A stretch of DNA of 64,000 bases, taken from the NCBI GenBank assembly GCA_963822215.1, contig CAWGGX010000007.1:124001-188000 (forward strand), in the 5' to 3' direction. Made by a program: the position numbers and the translations under genes. Numbering within the stretch: position 1 is the first letter of the stretch; every line of letters starts with the position of its first letter. Below are positions 1-7,183 of this stretch, in pieces. The notes below the pieces were generated by a model. The model did not search any database, was not told the DNA's origin, and saw only the letters and a list, made by a program, of their open reading frames with translations. Source of the DNA: Roseiarcus sp963822215. Its GTDB lineage: Bacteria > Pseudomonadota > Alphaproteobacteria > Rhizobiales > Beijerinckiaceae.

Positions 1-60
1 CGCAAGCGGGGCGAGGGGGCCCTGCGCTGGCCGAGTGCAAGGAATCGCACCGCGCACGAG

Positions 61-790
61 TGAAGCGTTTCCAAAATTCGAATCCTATCCGGCCGATGGA
101 ACGCCGACATTTCGGACAAGGGGCCAGAGCCGCCAGAGGGGTGTTTCAAGGAATCGATGTCCGAGAACAAAGTGATTTTTGCACGAATCGCGCGACGCGT
201 CCTCATTCAACCCTCTCAAAGGCAACCCTCCCCGGCTGGGGAAGGCCATCCGGGCTGCGCCTTGCAACCCGGCCGCGCCCGCTTTCGCGCCCCGTTTTCG
301 CCCGCCTGTTCTTTCCCTGTTCCGCTCCGAAAGCGCCTGATAACGACCTGTTCCGGCCGTTGAAAATTCCCTGTTCCGCGCCCGACCCGGACCGCAATCG
401 ACGGGTTGTAAATCCGGCAACATCATGACATCGCAAGACTTTCTGGAACGGAGCGCCAACCGCAGCGCAAAAAAATTCCCTGCTAGCAGGGAAACTGGAT
501 CGGCGGCGGCGGCCCGGGAGCGAGATGATTTTGAGCCTCATCGGCTTCACCGGGCGGGGGACCGCTTCGGTTTTGCAAGGCCGCTGGTCGCGGATCAAGG
601 CGGCGACCTTCAGGGGCTTCACCCCCAAGAGTCGCGCCCATTCAGGATCCGCGCGACCCCAAAATCATCCCACCCTCGGGAAGCGCCTCCCAAGCTCGAA
701 TCCTATCCTGCCGGTGGAACGTCAGCGTTCCCGATGCGGGGGGCCAGAGCCGCCAGCGGGAAGTTTCAAGGAGCCGATGGACGAGTCGCC
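61..790 (+). repeat. ~730-bp composite intergenic repeat, copy 1
   Basis: No plausible gene lies here. The stretch opens and closes with two versions of the same ~110-bp unit (61-175 and about 674-790; shared text includes GAATCCTATCC and GGGCCAGAGCCGCCAG). Between them are several CCTGTTCC / CAGGGAATT-type motifs (about 310-380) and the palindrome centred near 484, arms TTCCCTGCT/AGCAGGGAA. The same succession of blocks occurs in reverse at 26,265-26,997. Its right end overlaps the 3' end of cobK. Bases 1-60 could be the tail of an upstream gene (one plus-strand frame stops at 61-63), but that is too short to call. Confidence 0.85.
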
Positions 791-1531
791 CCAACCCGCG
801 ATCCACTCCATCACCGCCTCGAGATGGTGCCGCGTCTCGGCCGCGGGCGCCGGCGGCCGCTCGACCATGACGACCTCGATCCCGAGCGTCCGGGCCGCCT
901 CGATCTTGGCATAGGTGGCGCGCCCACCGCTGTTCTTGGTGACGAGCGTCTCGACCTTTTCGGTCCGCATCAGCTCGAGCTCGTCGGCGAGCGCGAAGGG
1001 GCCGCGGGCCAGCACGAGCTTGCAGTCGGGCAGGGCGACGATTTCCGCCGGACGGTCGATCGCCCGCACGATGTAGCGGTGCCGCGGCGCCCGGGCGAAA
1101 GCGGCGAGCTGGAGCCGCCCTTGCGTCAGGAACACGGTCTTGCGGACGCTTCCGAGCGCCTCGACCGCGGCGTCCATGGTCGCGACCTCTGTCCAGTGGT
1201 CGCCCGGCGCCGGCCGCCATGGGGGACGGGTGAACACGGCCAGCGGCGTCGCGGTCAGTCGGCAGGCTTCGACCGCGTTGGCCGACATCCGCGCCGCGAA
1301 AGGATGGGTCGCGTCGACAACCGCGCCAATCTGCTCGGACCGCAGGTATTCGGCGAGCCCCGCCACCCCGCCGAAGCCGCCGATCCGCTGCGGGATCGGC
1401 GCGGGCGCCGGATGGGCGGTCGCGCCGGCGAGCGACAGGATCGCGTCGACGGTGGGCTCGCCGGCGAGGCGGCTGGCGAGGCTGCTCGCTTCCGTCGTGC
1501 CGCCGAGAACGAGCAGGCGAAGGCGTTTCAC
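722..1531 (-). CDS. cobK: Precorrin-6A reductase CobK
   Basis: Reduces precorrin-6A to dihydro-precorrin-6 with NADPH in corrin-ring synthesis. The GTG start at 1531 gives 269 residues beginning MKRLRLLVLGGTTEAS, the Rossmann-like opening of the CobK/CbiJ family. The motif DATHPFA (about residue 75) and the region ending KNSGG (about residue 205) are family hallmarks. It is transcribed divergently from cobL, with only 11 bases between the two starts, so the promoters must overlap. Oddity: the last ~20 codons (after EWIAGWG) are read through one unit of the intergenic composite repeat, which also supplies the stop codon, so the C-terminus is probably not ancestral. A longer upstream extension of the frame overlaps cobL and is rejected. 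Confidence 0.93.
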   Translation of the reverse strand: MKRLRLLVLGGTTEASSLASRLAGEPTVDAILSLAGATAHPAPAPIPQRIGGFGGVAGLAEYLRSEQIGAVVDATHPFAARMSANAVEACRLTATPLAVFTRPPWRPAPGDHWTEVATMDAAVEALGSVRKTVFLTQGRLQLAAFARAPRHRYIVRAIDRPAEIVALPDCKLVLARGPFALADELELMRTEKVETLVTKNSGGRATYAKIEAARTLGIEVVMVERPPAPAAETRHHLEAVMEWIAGWGDSSIGSLKLPAGGSGPPHRER

Positions 1532-1542
1532 GGGGCGGCTCC

Positions 1543-2772
1543 ATGAGCGGCGACACGCGCGACGAAAAGCGCGCCGATAAATGGCTCGCCGTGGTCGGGA
1601 TCGGCGAGGACGGGATCGACGGCCTTTCTCCTGCCGCGCACGCGCTGCTTGCGCAAGCCGAACTCGTCGTCGGCGGCCGGCGCCATCTCGCGCTCGCCGG
1701 CGATCTCGCCGCGGAAACCTATGCCTGGCCGTCGCCGATCGAGGGCGCGCTCGACGTGATCGAGGCCCGCCGCGGTCGACCCGTCTGCGTGCTGGCGAGC
1801 GGCGATCCGTTCTTCTTTGGCGTCGGCGCGATGCTGATGCGGCGCTTTTCTCCAGACGAGATGATCTGCATCCCGGCGCCCTCGGCCTTCGCGCTCGCCG
1901 CGGCGCGGCTCGGCTGGAGCCAGCAGGACTGCGCGACCCTGTCGCTGCACGGACGGCCGCTCGAAGCGATCCTTCCGCACCTGCAGCCGGGCCAGCGCAT
2001 CCTCGCGCTCTCCTGGGATGAGGCGACGCCGGCCAAGCTCGCGACGCTGCTCGCCGCACGCGGCATGGGACCCTCCCGCCTAACCGTCTGCGAGGCGATG
2101 GGCGGCCCTAGCGAGCGCATCCGCACCAGCGAGGCCGAGGGCTTTGCGCTCGAAAACGTCGCCGCGCTCAACACGATCGCGCTTGAAGCGATCGCGGACC
2201 GCGATGCGAAGGTTCTGCCGCGCGCGCCGGGCCTGCCGGACGACTGGTTCGAGCACGACGGCCAGATCACCAAGCGGGATGTCCGCGCGGTTACGCTCTC
2301 GGCGCTCGCGCCGCGGCGCGGCGAAGTCTTGTGGGACGTCGGTGCGGGCTCTGGCTCGATCGGGATCGAATGGATGCTGGCCGACCCCGCCAACCGCGCC
2401 GTCGCGATCGAAGCCAGCGTGGAGCGGGCGGCGCGCGCGGCGCGCAATGCGCTGAGCCTCGGCGTCCCGGCGCTCGAAGTCGTGACGGGCCGCGCGCCGG
2501 AGGCGTTCCGGGACCTCGGGACGCCGGACGCGATCTTCATCGGCGGCGGGGCGGCCCGCGCGATCGAAGCCGCGGCGGCTGCGTTGCGACCGGGCGGACG
2601 GCTGGTCGTCAATGCCGTGACGCTGGAGACGCAGGCCCTGCTCGTCGAGGAGCGGGCGAGACGCGGCGGGGACCTTGTCCAGATCGCCGTGGCGCAAGCC
2701 GAGCCGGTCGGCCGCTTCACCGGCTGGCGCGCGGCGATGCCGATCGTGCAATGGCGATGGACAAAGCCTTGA
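1543..2772 (+). CDS. cobL: Precorrin-6Y C5,15-methyltransferase (decarboxylating) CobL
   Basis: Bifunctional enzyme of 409 residues that methylates C5 and C15 and decarboxylates the C12 acetate of precorrin-6Y. The N-terminal CbiE-type tetrapyrrole methylase domain (residues ~12-200) carries VVGIGEDGIDGL and the ASGDPFFFG loop. The C-terminal CbiT-type SAM domain carries the glycine loop DVGAGSGSIGIEW at about 263-277. The length matches fused CobL proteins. The stop overlaps the start of cobE, indicating translational coupling in a cobL-cobE-cobM operon. Confidence 0.97.
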   Translation: MSGDTRDEKRADKWLAVVGIGEDGIDGLSPAAHALLAQAELVVGGRRHLALAGDLAAETYAWPSPIEGALDVIEARRGRPVCVLASGDPFFFGVGAMLMRRFSPDEMICIPAPSAFALAAARLGWSQQDCATLSLHGRPLEAILPHLQPGQRILALSWDEATPAKLATLLAARGMGPSRLTVCEAMGGPSERIRTSEAEGFALENVAALNTIALEAIADRDAKVLPRAPGLPDDWFEHDGQITKRDVRAVTLSALAPRRGEVLWDVGAGSGSIGIEWMLADPANRAVAIEASVERAARAARNALSLGVPALEVVTGRAPEAFRDLGTPDAIFIGGGAARAIEAAAAALRPGGRLVVNAVTLETQALLVEERARRGGDLVQIAVAQAEPVGRFTGWRAAMPIVQWRWTKP

Positions 2773-3161
2773 GCCGCATTGTTGCCATCGGCCTCGGATG
2801 CCGCACGGGCGTGGACGGCGCGGCGGTCGCGGCGCTCGTCCGCCGCGCGCTCGCCGAATTCGGCGCGCCCGAGAGCGCGCTACGGCTCTTTACGCTCGCC
2901 GCCAAGGGTGACGAACCGGGGCTTGTCGAGGCCGCCCGGCTCTTGGCGGCGCCGCTGACACCGCTGCCGCTCGAAGCCTTGCAGGCGCAGGCGGCGCGGG
3001 TGCTGACCCGCTCCGAGGCCGTCGAGGCGCGTTTCGGCGTTCCAGCCGTCGCCGAAACGGCGGCGCTCGCCGGCGCGGGCGAGGGCGGCCGGCTGCTTGG
3101 GCCCCGGCTCGCCGAAGGCGGCGCGACCTGCGCCGTCGCCGTCTCCAAGGAGCGCCCGTGA
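2751..3161 (+). CDS. cobE: Cobalamin biosynthesis protein CobE (CbiG C-terminal-like)
   Basis: About 136 residues with the CobE/CbiG-C opening (IVAIGLGCRTGVDGAAVAA) and a later AETAAL segment. The exact reaction of CobE is unsettled; the family is related to the C-terminal domain of the anaerobic-pathway enzyme CbiG. ATG codons at 2751 and 2757 are both possible; either overlaps the 3' end of cobL, and the stop overlaps the cobM GTG by four bases (GTGA). Position between cobL and cobM is standard for alphaproteobacterial cob operons. Confidence 0.88.
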   Translation: MAMDKALSRIVAIGLGCRTGVDGAAVAALVRRALAEFGAPESALRLFTLAAKGDEPGLVEAARLLAAPLTPLPLEALQAQAARVLTRSEAVEARFGVPAVAETAALAGAGEGGRLLGPRLAEGGATCAVAVSKERP

Positions 3162-3928
3162 CCGTGCATTTCATCGGCGCCGGACCCGGCGCGCCCGATC
3201 TCATCACCATCCGCGGCCGCGATCTCATCGCGCGCTGCCCGGTCTGCCTCTACGCCGGGTCGCTGGTGCCGAAGGCGCTCATCGACCATTGTCCGCCGGG
3301 CGCCAAAATCGTCGATACGGCGCCGCTCGACCTCGACGCGATCATCGACCTCTGTGTCGAGGCCACGGGGGAGGGCAAGGACGTCGCCCGGCTTCACTCG
3401 GGGGATGTCTCGATCTGGAGCGCGATGGGCGAGCAGTTGCGCCGGCTCGACGCGGCGGGCGTCCCCTATACGGTGACGCCGGGCGTGCCGGCCTTCGCCG
3501 CGGCGGCGGCGGCGCTGAAGCGCGAGCTGACCCTGCCGGGGCTCGTGCAATCGCTGGCGCTGACCCGGACCCCGGGCCGCGCCTCGCCGATGCCGGAGCG
3601 GGAGACCCTCGCCGCCTTCGCCGCGACCGGCGCGACGCTGGCGATCCATCTGTCGATCCATGCGCTCGAGCGCGTGGTCGCCGAGCTTCTGCCCCATTAC
3701 GGCGCCGACTGCCCCGCCGCTGTTGTCGCCCGCGCGTCGTGGCCGGACGAGCGGATCGTCCGCGCCCCGCTCGGCGACCTCGCAGCGGCGATGCGCGTCG
3801 AGCCCGTCGACCGCACCGCCCTCATTCTCGTCGGTCCTGCGCTCGGGGCGCAAGATTTTCGCGAGAGCGAACTCTACAACGCCGCCTACGTGCGACGATT
3901 TCGGGGCGGGGCCGCAAGTGAGGAGTAG
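3158..3928 (+). CDS. cobM: Precorrin-4 C11-methyltransferase CobM
   Basis: SAM-dependent methylation of precorrin-4 at C11. The 256-residue product fits the family length. It has the tetrapyrrole methylase signature near the N-terminus (FIGAGPGAPDLITIRG, residues 4-19), LYAGSLV, and the SGDVSIWSA loop at about residue 81. Translation is coupled to cobE through a GTGA overlap. It is the last gene of the plus-strand cob operon; the next 70 bases hold no gene. Confidence 0.97.
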   Translation: MTVHFIGAGPGAPDLITIRGRDLIARCPVCLYAGSLVPKALIDHCPPGAKIVDTAPLDLDAIIDLCVEATGEGKDVARLHSGDVSIWSAMGEQLRRLDAAGVPYTVTPGVPAFAAAAAALKRELTLPGLVQSLALTRTPGRASPMPERETLAAFAATGATLAIHLSIHALERVVAELLPHYGADCPAAVVARASWPDERIVRAPLGDLAAAMRVEPVDRTALILVGPALGAQDFRESELYNAAYVRRFRGGAASEE

Positions 3929-3942
3929 AGTGGGAAGTATAT

Positions 3943-3992
3943 AGGTTCGACCACCATCGTCATTGCGAGGAACGTGAGCTCTAATTTATCTC
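3943..3992 (+). repeat. Dispersed intergenic repeat, shared with 28,828-28,900
   Basis: The text TTCGACCACC..CGTCATTGCGAGGA.CGT.AGCTC is found again in reverse at about 28,828-28,900, in both cases between gene ends. GTCATTGCGAGGAGCG-type sequences are a common intergenic repeat in this bacterial group. No coding potential. Confidence 0.6.
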
Positions 3993-3999
3993 GCTCTGA

Positions 4000-4446
4000 T
4001 CAGTTTAATCGGCCATTTAACAACTGATATAGACCGATCACAAATACCGTCATCAGGAATAAGCCTGCGACTGCGATTCTTCCCGTACTCTTCCAGAACG
4101 CAAGTTCGTCGTTGTGGACTTGATCGGGTAACGACGTACTGCGGCGAATTGGAAATCGGGCGCTTCCAAAGATGGAAAGGGCGCCCCCTAGCCGCTGCCG
4201 CCACGTCCGCCGCTGATCGGTCACACCCCGCTTTGCCCGCCCGCCCTGCGCCTCGTGATTCTGGCGAATTGCGTTCTGGTCCGCCTTCACCTCGGCAAGG
4301 ATGTCGAGCACGTCGGCGAGGATTTCCTCCATGGCCTGCAATTCCGCTTCGGTGGCGGCGACTCGCGTGAACAGGGAGGGCGGCAAATCTACCCTCCGAT
4401 CTCGTCGAGAACCGGCCCAAGCTGCGTTTCGAATGGCATGGGTCAC
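4000..4446 (-). CDS. Hypothetical protein: helical region plus C-terminal membrane segment
   Basis: Not recognised. The GTG-start frame has 148 residues: an acidic helical stretch (ATEAELQAMEEILADV then LAEVKADQNAIRQNHEAQ), a basic middle and one C-terminal membrane helix (IAVAGLFLMTVFVIGLYQLL). Start problem: a strong Shine-Dalgarno (GGAGGAGG) best fits an ATG near 4439 in another frame, which encodes MPFETQLGPVLDEIGG and then stops. Joining that peptide to the downstream frame would give a natural N-terminus, so either a one-base frameshift near 4390 or a true GTG start is possible. Confidence 0.55.
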   Translation of the reverse strand: MTHAIRNAAWAGSRRDRRVDLPPSLFTRVAATEAELQAMEEILADVLDILAEVKADQNAIRQNHEAQGGRAKRGVTDQRRTWRQRLGGALSIFGSARFPIRRSTSLPDQVHNDELAFWKSTGRIAVAGLFLMTVFVIGLYQLLNGRLN

Positions 4447-4845
4447 CTCCTCCCAACGGAGCTGAATGGAACGGGGATATCGGCTCTAGGTCTCAGATTG
4501 AACTCTGGTTTCCGTCCGCGCCTCCACGGGACTCCCTCAGCTCGAACTCGAGGACGTCGTGGCGGTCGCTTTTCCCGTCTAGCCATGCCGGCTAGACACG
4601 GGGAAGACCGGCACGGACTGCTCTCCGCAGCAAGCACCGGGCAAGATGAGGAAAAAGAGTTACCGTTAGGTAACCGTCGGCCCCTCCGGCCGACGGTTAC
4701 GCGCGAACAGAAGCCGAGCTTGTGAGTTAACGGCGACAACCGGCCGCGGCTCAATGGGGCCCACAAGTCCCCTATTTTGTTTCCCGCCCAAATCCTCTGC
4801 AATGTGTCCGGCCGCGAATCAGAACGAATAGACTCAGAGAAGAGC

Positions 4846-5124
4846 ATGCATCTGTCGGATCAGACATTGATTGTCATTTTGGTCGTCGGCGTCGTTGCCG
4901 GATGGCTTTCGGGCAAGATCGTCCGGGGAAACGGGTTCGGTCTCGTCGGCGACGCAGCGATTGGCATCGTTGGCGCGCTCATTGGCGATTGGCTTCTGCA
5001 TCGCCTCGGGGTTCATTTTAGCTCCGGCGTCATCGGGCTCACGATCAACGCCACAATCGGAGCGATCGTCTTGCTGCTTGCCCTCCGCCTCGTCGGCGCG
5101 AGCGGATGGGGAGGAGGCCGGTAG
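4846..5124 (+). CDS. GlsB/YeaQ/YmgE family small membrane protein
   Basis: 92 residues, three hydrophobic segments and the glycine-rich pattern of transglycosylase-associated / YeaQ proteins (GVVAGWLSGKIVRG; GDAAIGIVGALIGDWLL; GLTINATIGAIVLLLAL). These inner-membrane proteins are often linked to stress responses, but their biochemical role is unknown. The ATG at 4846 was chosen because the first membrane helix follows directly; the longer frame upstream has no conserved look. Confidence 0.88.
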   Translation: MHLSDQTLIVILVVGVVAGWLSGKIVRGNGFGLVGDAAIGIVGALIGDWLLHRLGVHFSSGVIGLTINATIGAIVLLLALRLVGASGWGGGR

Positions 5125-5184
5125 CCGAGCGATCCAACCGCGCCTTGCGGCGGTCAGCCTCGAATGCAGAGAGGATTGCGAGCG

Positions 5185-5568
5185 ATGCGCTCGAGGTTGT
5201 TCGCCGTCGTGTCAGCCGCGGTTCTGCTCGCATCCTGCGGCCGTTCGCACGAAGGCGCGAAACCGCCGAGCGCCACGCCGGCCGAGATCGACTTCGCGCT
5301 GCGGGCCGAGCCATCGCCGCCAGCGCTCAAGGCCCTGTTCGACCGGTCCTGCAAGAATTGCCACGGCGTGGCCGGCAACGGCGCGCCGCTGGTCGGCCAG
5401 ACCTCCGCCTGGGCGCCGCGCATCGCCGCGCGGGGACCGGAGGGACTGCTCGCGTCGGTCAAGACCGGCCGCAACGCCATGCCGCCGCGCGGCCTCTGCC
5501 CGGACTGCACCGACGACGACTATCGGGCCATCATCGCCTTCATGAGCGCCAAGCCCGCGCCCCTGTAG
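5185..5568 (+). CDS. Class I c-type cytochrome lipoprotein (cytochrome c5-like)
   Basis: Begins MRSRLFAVVSAAVLLASC, a lipoprotein signal with the lipobox LASC, so the protein is probably anchored to a membrane facing the periplasm. One haem-binding CKNCH lies about 50 residues further on, with a likely axial Met in NAMPPRG and a second Cys pair (CPDC) near the C-terminus, as in cytochrome c5-type proteins. A start at 5164 is possible but adds non-signal residues. Likely a small periplasmic electron carrier; partner unknown. Confidence 0.88.
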   Translation: MRSRLFAVVSAAVLLASCGRSHEGAKPPSATPAEIDFALRAEPSPPALKALFDRSCKNCHGVAGNGAPLVGQTSAWAPRIAARGPEGLLASVKTGRNAMPPRGLCPDCTDDDYRAIIAFMSAKPAPL

Positions 5569-5644
5569 CCGCGGTCGATGACCGCAGCAGCCGCGCTCAC
5601 CGCGCGTGGCTACAGACGCCGAACGACGCCCGAGGAGTCAATTC

Positions 5645-5725
5645 CGCCAATTCCCTGTTCCGGCCCTTTGGTTCCTGATAATGCCCTGTTCCGACATCGG
5701 AACAGGGAAGTTGAATTCCCTGTTA
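5645..5725. repeat. CAGGGAATT-family repeat cluster with perfect palindrome
   Basis: Contains ATTCCCTGTTCC, a perfect inverted repeat at 5684-5707 (arms CCCTGTTCCGA and TCGGAACAGGG separated by CA), and a further GAATTCCCTGTTA. The same half-sites recur at 310-380, 9331-9512, 26,660-26,750 and 51,905-51,975. Confidence 0.8.
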
Positions 5726-6055
5726 TTTAAACCTACGCAATATGTTGACTTGGGGTGCCGAGAGCGATAAAGCGATGATATATATGATCTTTTAAATCTG
5801 GATTGGAGCGACGGCGGCCTCGCCTGTCCTGTTAATTTCCCCGCTATACTCCAACTCATTGAAAAGCCGAGAAAAAATCCTTGACGGTTCGGGTGAATAG
5901 GCTTCGTCTGCGGATATGATTTTGTGGCGGATTCTCTCAGCCGGCGACCCGCCGAATCACCGAAAATATCCGCGTCATCCGTCGCGCCGATTTTCGCCTT
6001 CTCACGTGGCAGGAGTATAGCAGGGAATTGCTGTCCCGCGCTGGTCCCGTCGGCT
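5726..6055. other. Intergenic, no gene seen
   Basis: Relatively AT-rich 330 bases downstream of cbiD and of the cytochrome gene. No coding frame, RNA gene or clear terminator hairpin recognised. Confidence 0.5.
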
Positions 6056-7156
6056 CTACACCGGCCGAAAGCCGCTGGTTGCCAGAATGTGCCCCTCGCG
6101 CCCGACGACGGCGATCTCGAGTTCGGTCGGCGAGCCGGCGAGGACGCGCGCGGCGGTGCGCCAGGCGCCCTCCGCGATCAGCCCGGCCAAGTCGAAGCCG
6201 CCCGCCGCGGCGAGTTCGAAGGCGTGCAGACCGCTGTTGGCGCGGGCGACCGCCGCGCATAAATCCGCCGCGCCGCCCGCGTCTGCGATGCGCTCGCCGA
6301 GCGCGGAGAGATCGACCGAGCCGCGCTTGGAATGCAGGTCGAGCAGGCCCTGCGCGAGCTTGGTCATCTTGGCCGGCCCGCCGGCGATGGTGACGCGCGC
6401 GACGGGGTGGGCGCGAAGATATTTGAGCAGTCCCCCGGCGAAGTCGCCCATGTCGATCAGCGCATGGTCGGGCAGACCGTCTCGCGCGCGGATGGCGGCC
6501 TCCGAGACGTCGCCGGTCGCTGCACCGATATGGATTGCCCCGCTCGCCCGGGCGACGTCGACGCCGCGCATGATCGAGTGGATCCAGGCCGCGCAGGAAT
6601 AGGGCACGACGACGCCGGTCGTGCCGAGAATCGAGAGGCCGCCGACGATGCCGAGCCGGCCGTTGGCGGTGCGCCCGGCGATCCTTTCGCCGTCGGGAAC
6701 GGAAATTTCGACCTCGACGTCGGCGCCGACGCCGACCCGTTCCGCAACCTCGCTGAGGTTTGCCCGGATCATCGCGCGCGGGGCGGGATTGATCGCCGGC
6801 TCGCCGGGCGGCAGCGGCAGGCCCGGCCGCGTCACCGTGCCGACCCCTTGGCCCGCGCGAAAGGCGACGCCCGCGCCGCGCGCCGCGAACCGCACCGTCG
6901 CCAGGATCAGCGCGCCGTGCGTCACGTCGGGATCGTCGCCCGCGTCCTTGACGACGCCTGCCGTCGCCTCATCGAGCCTGAGCTCGGACTTCGCCAGGGC
7001 AAAAGCGGGCCTCAGGCCCTTCGGCAGCGCGACCGGCACGGGGTCGGGAAAGACGCCAGTCAGCAGCGCCTCGAAGGCCGCGCGCGCCGCGCCGCTCGCG
7101 CAGGCGCCGGTCGTCCATCCGCGCCGCAACGGCGCTTGCGAGTCCGCTTTGCTCAT
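6056..7156 (-). CDS. cbiD: Cobalt-precorrin-5B C1-methyltransferase CbiD
   Basis: 366 residues with the CbiD signature RRGWTTGACASGAARAA at the N-terminus and conserved segments PRAMIRANL, GGLSILGTTGVV and AGGPAKMTKLAQG. CbiD methylates C1 of the corrin ring. It is best known from the anaerobic (early cobalt) pathway but is also found in alphaproteobacteria that otherwise use CobK/L/M and lack CobF. It stands on the opposite strand from cobLEM and about 2 kb away, so it is separately transcribed. It is 27 bases downstream of ligA on the same strand. Confidence 0.96.
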   Translation of the reverse strand: MSKADSQAPLRRGWTTGACASGAARAAFEALLTGVFPDPVPVALPKGLRPAFALAKSELRLDEATAGVVKDAGDDPDVTHGALILATVRFAARGAGVAFRAGQGVGTVTRPGLPLPPGEPAINPAPRAMIRANLSEVAERVGVGADVEVEISVPDGERIAGRTANGRLGIVGGLSILGTTGVVVPYSCAAWIHSIMRGVDVARASGAIHIGAATGDVSEAAIRARDGLPDHALIDMGDFAGGLLKYLRAHPVARVTIAGGPAKMTKLAQGLLDLHSKRGSVDLSALGERIADAGGAADLCAAVARANSGLHAFELAAAGGFDLAGLIAEGAWRTAARVLAGSPTELEIAVVGREGHILATSGFRPV

Positions 7157-7183
7157 CGGGGCTCCTCCAAATCGTCCCCGCGC

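Noticed and set aside
60..628. Several short frames in the first 600 bases
   Set aside because: They translate the composite intergenic repeat; the same peptides appear in the inverted copy at 26.3-27.0 kb with frame changes, so no coding constraint.
2717..3853. 378-codon minus-strand frame opposite cobE/cobM
   Set aside because: Shadow of the cob operon; no family resemblance.
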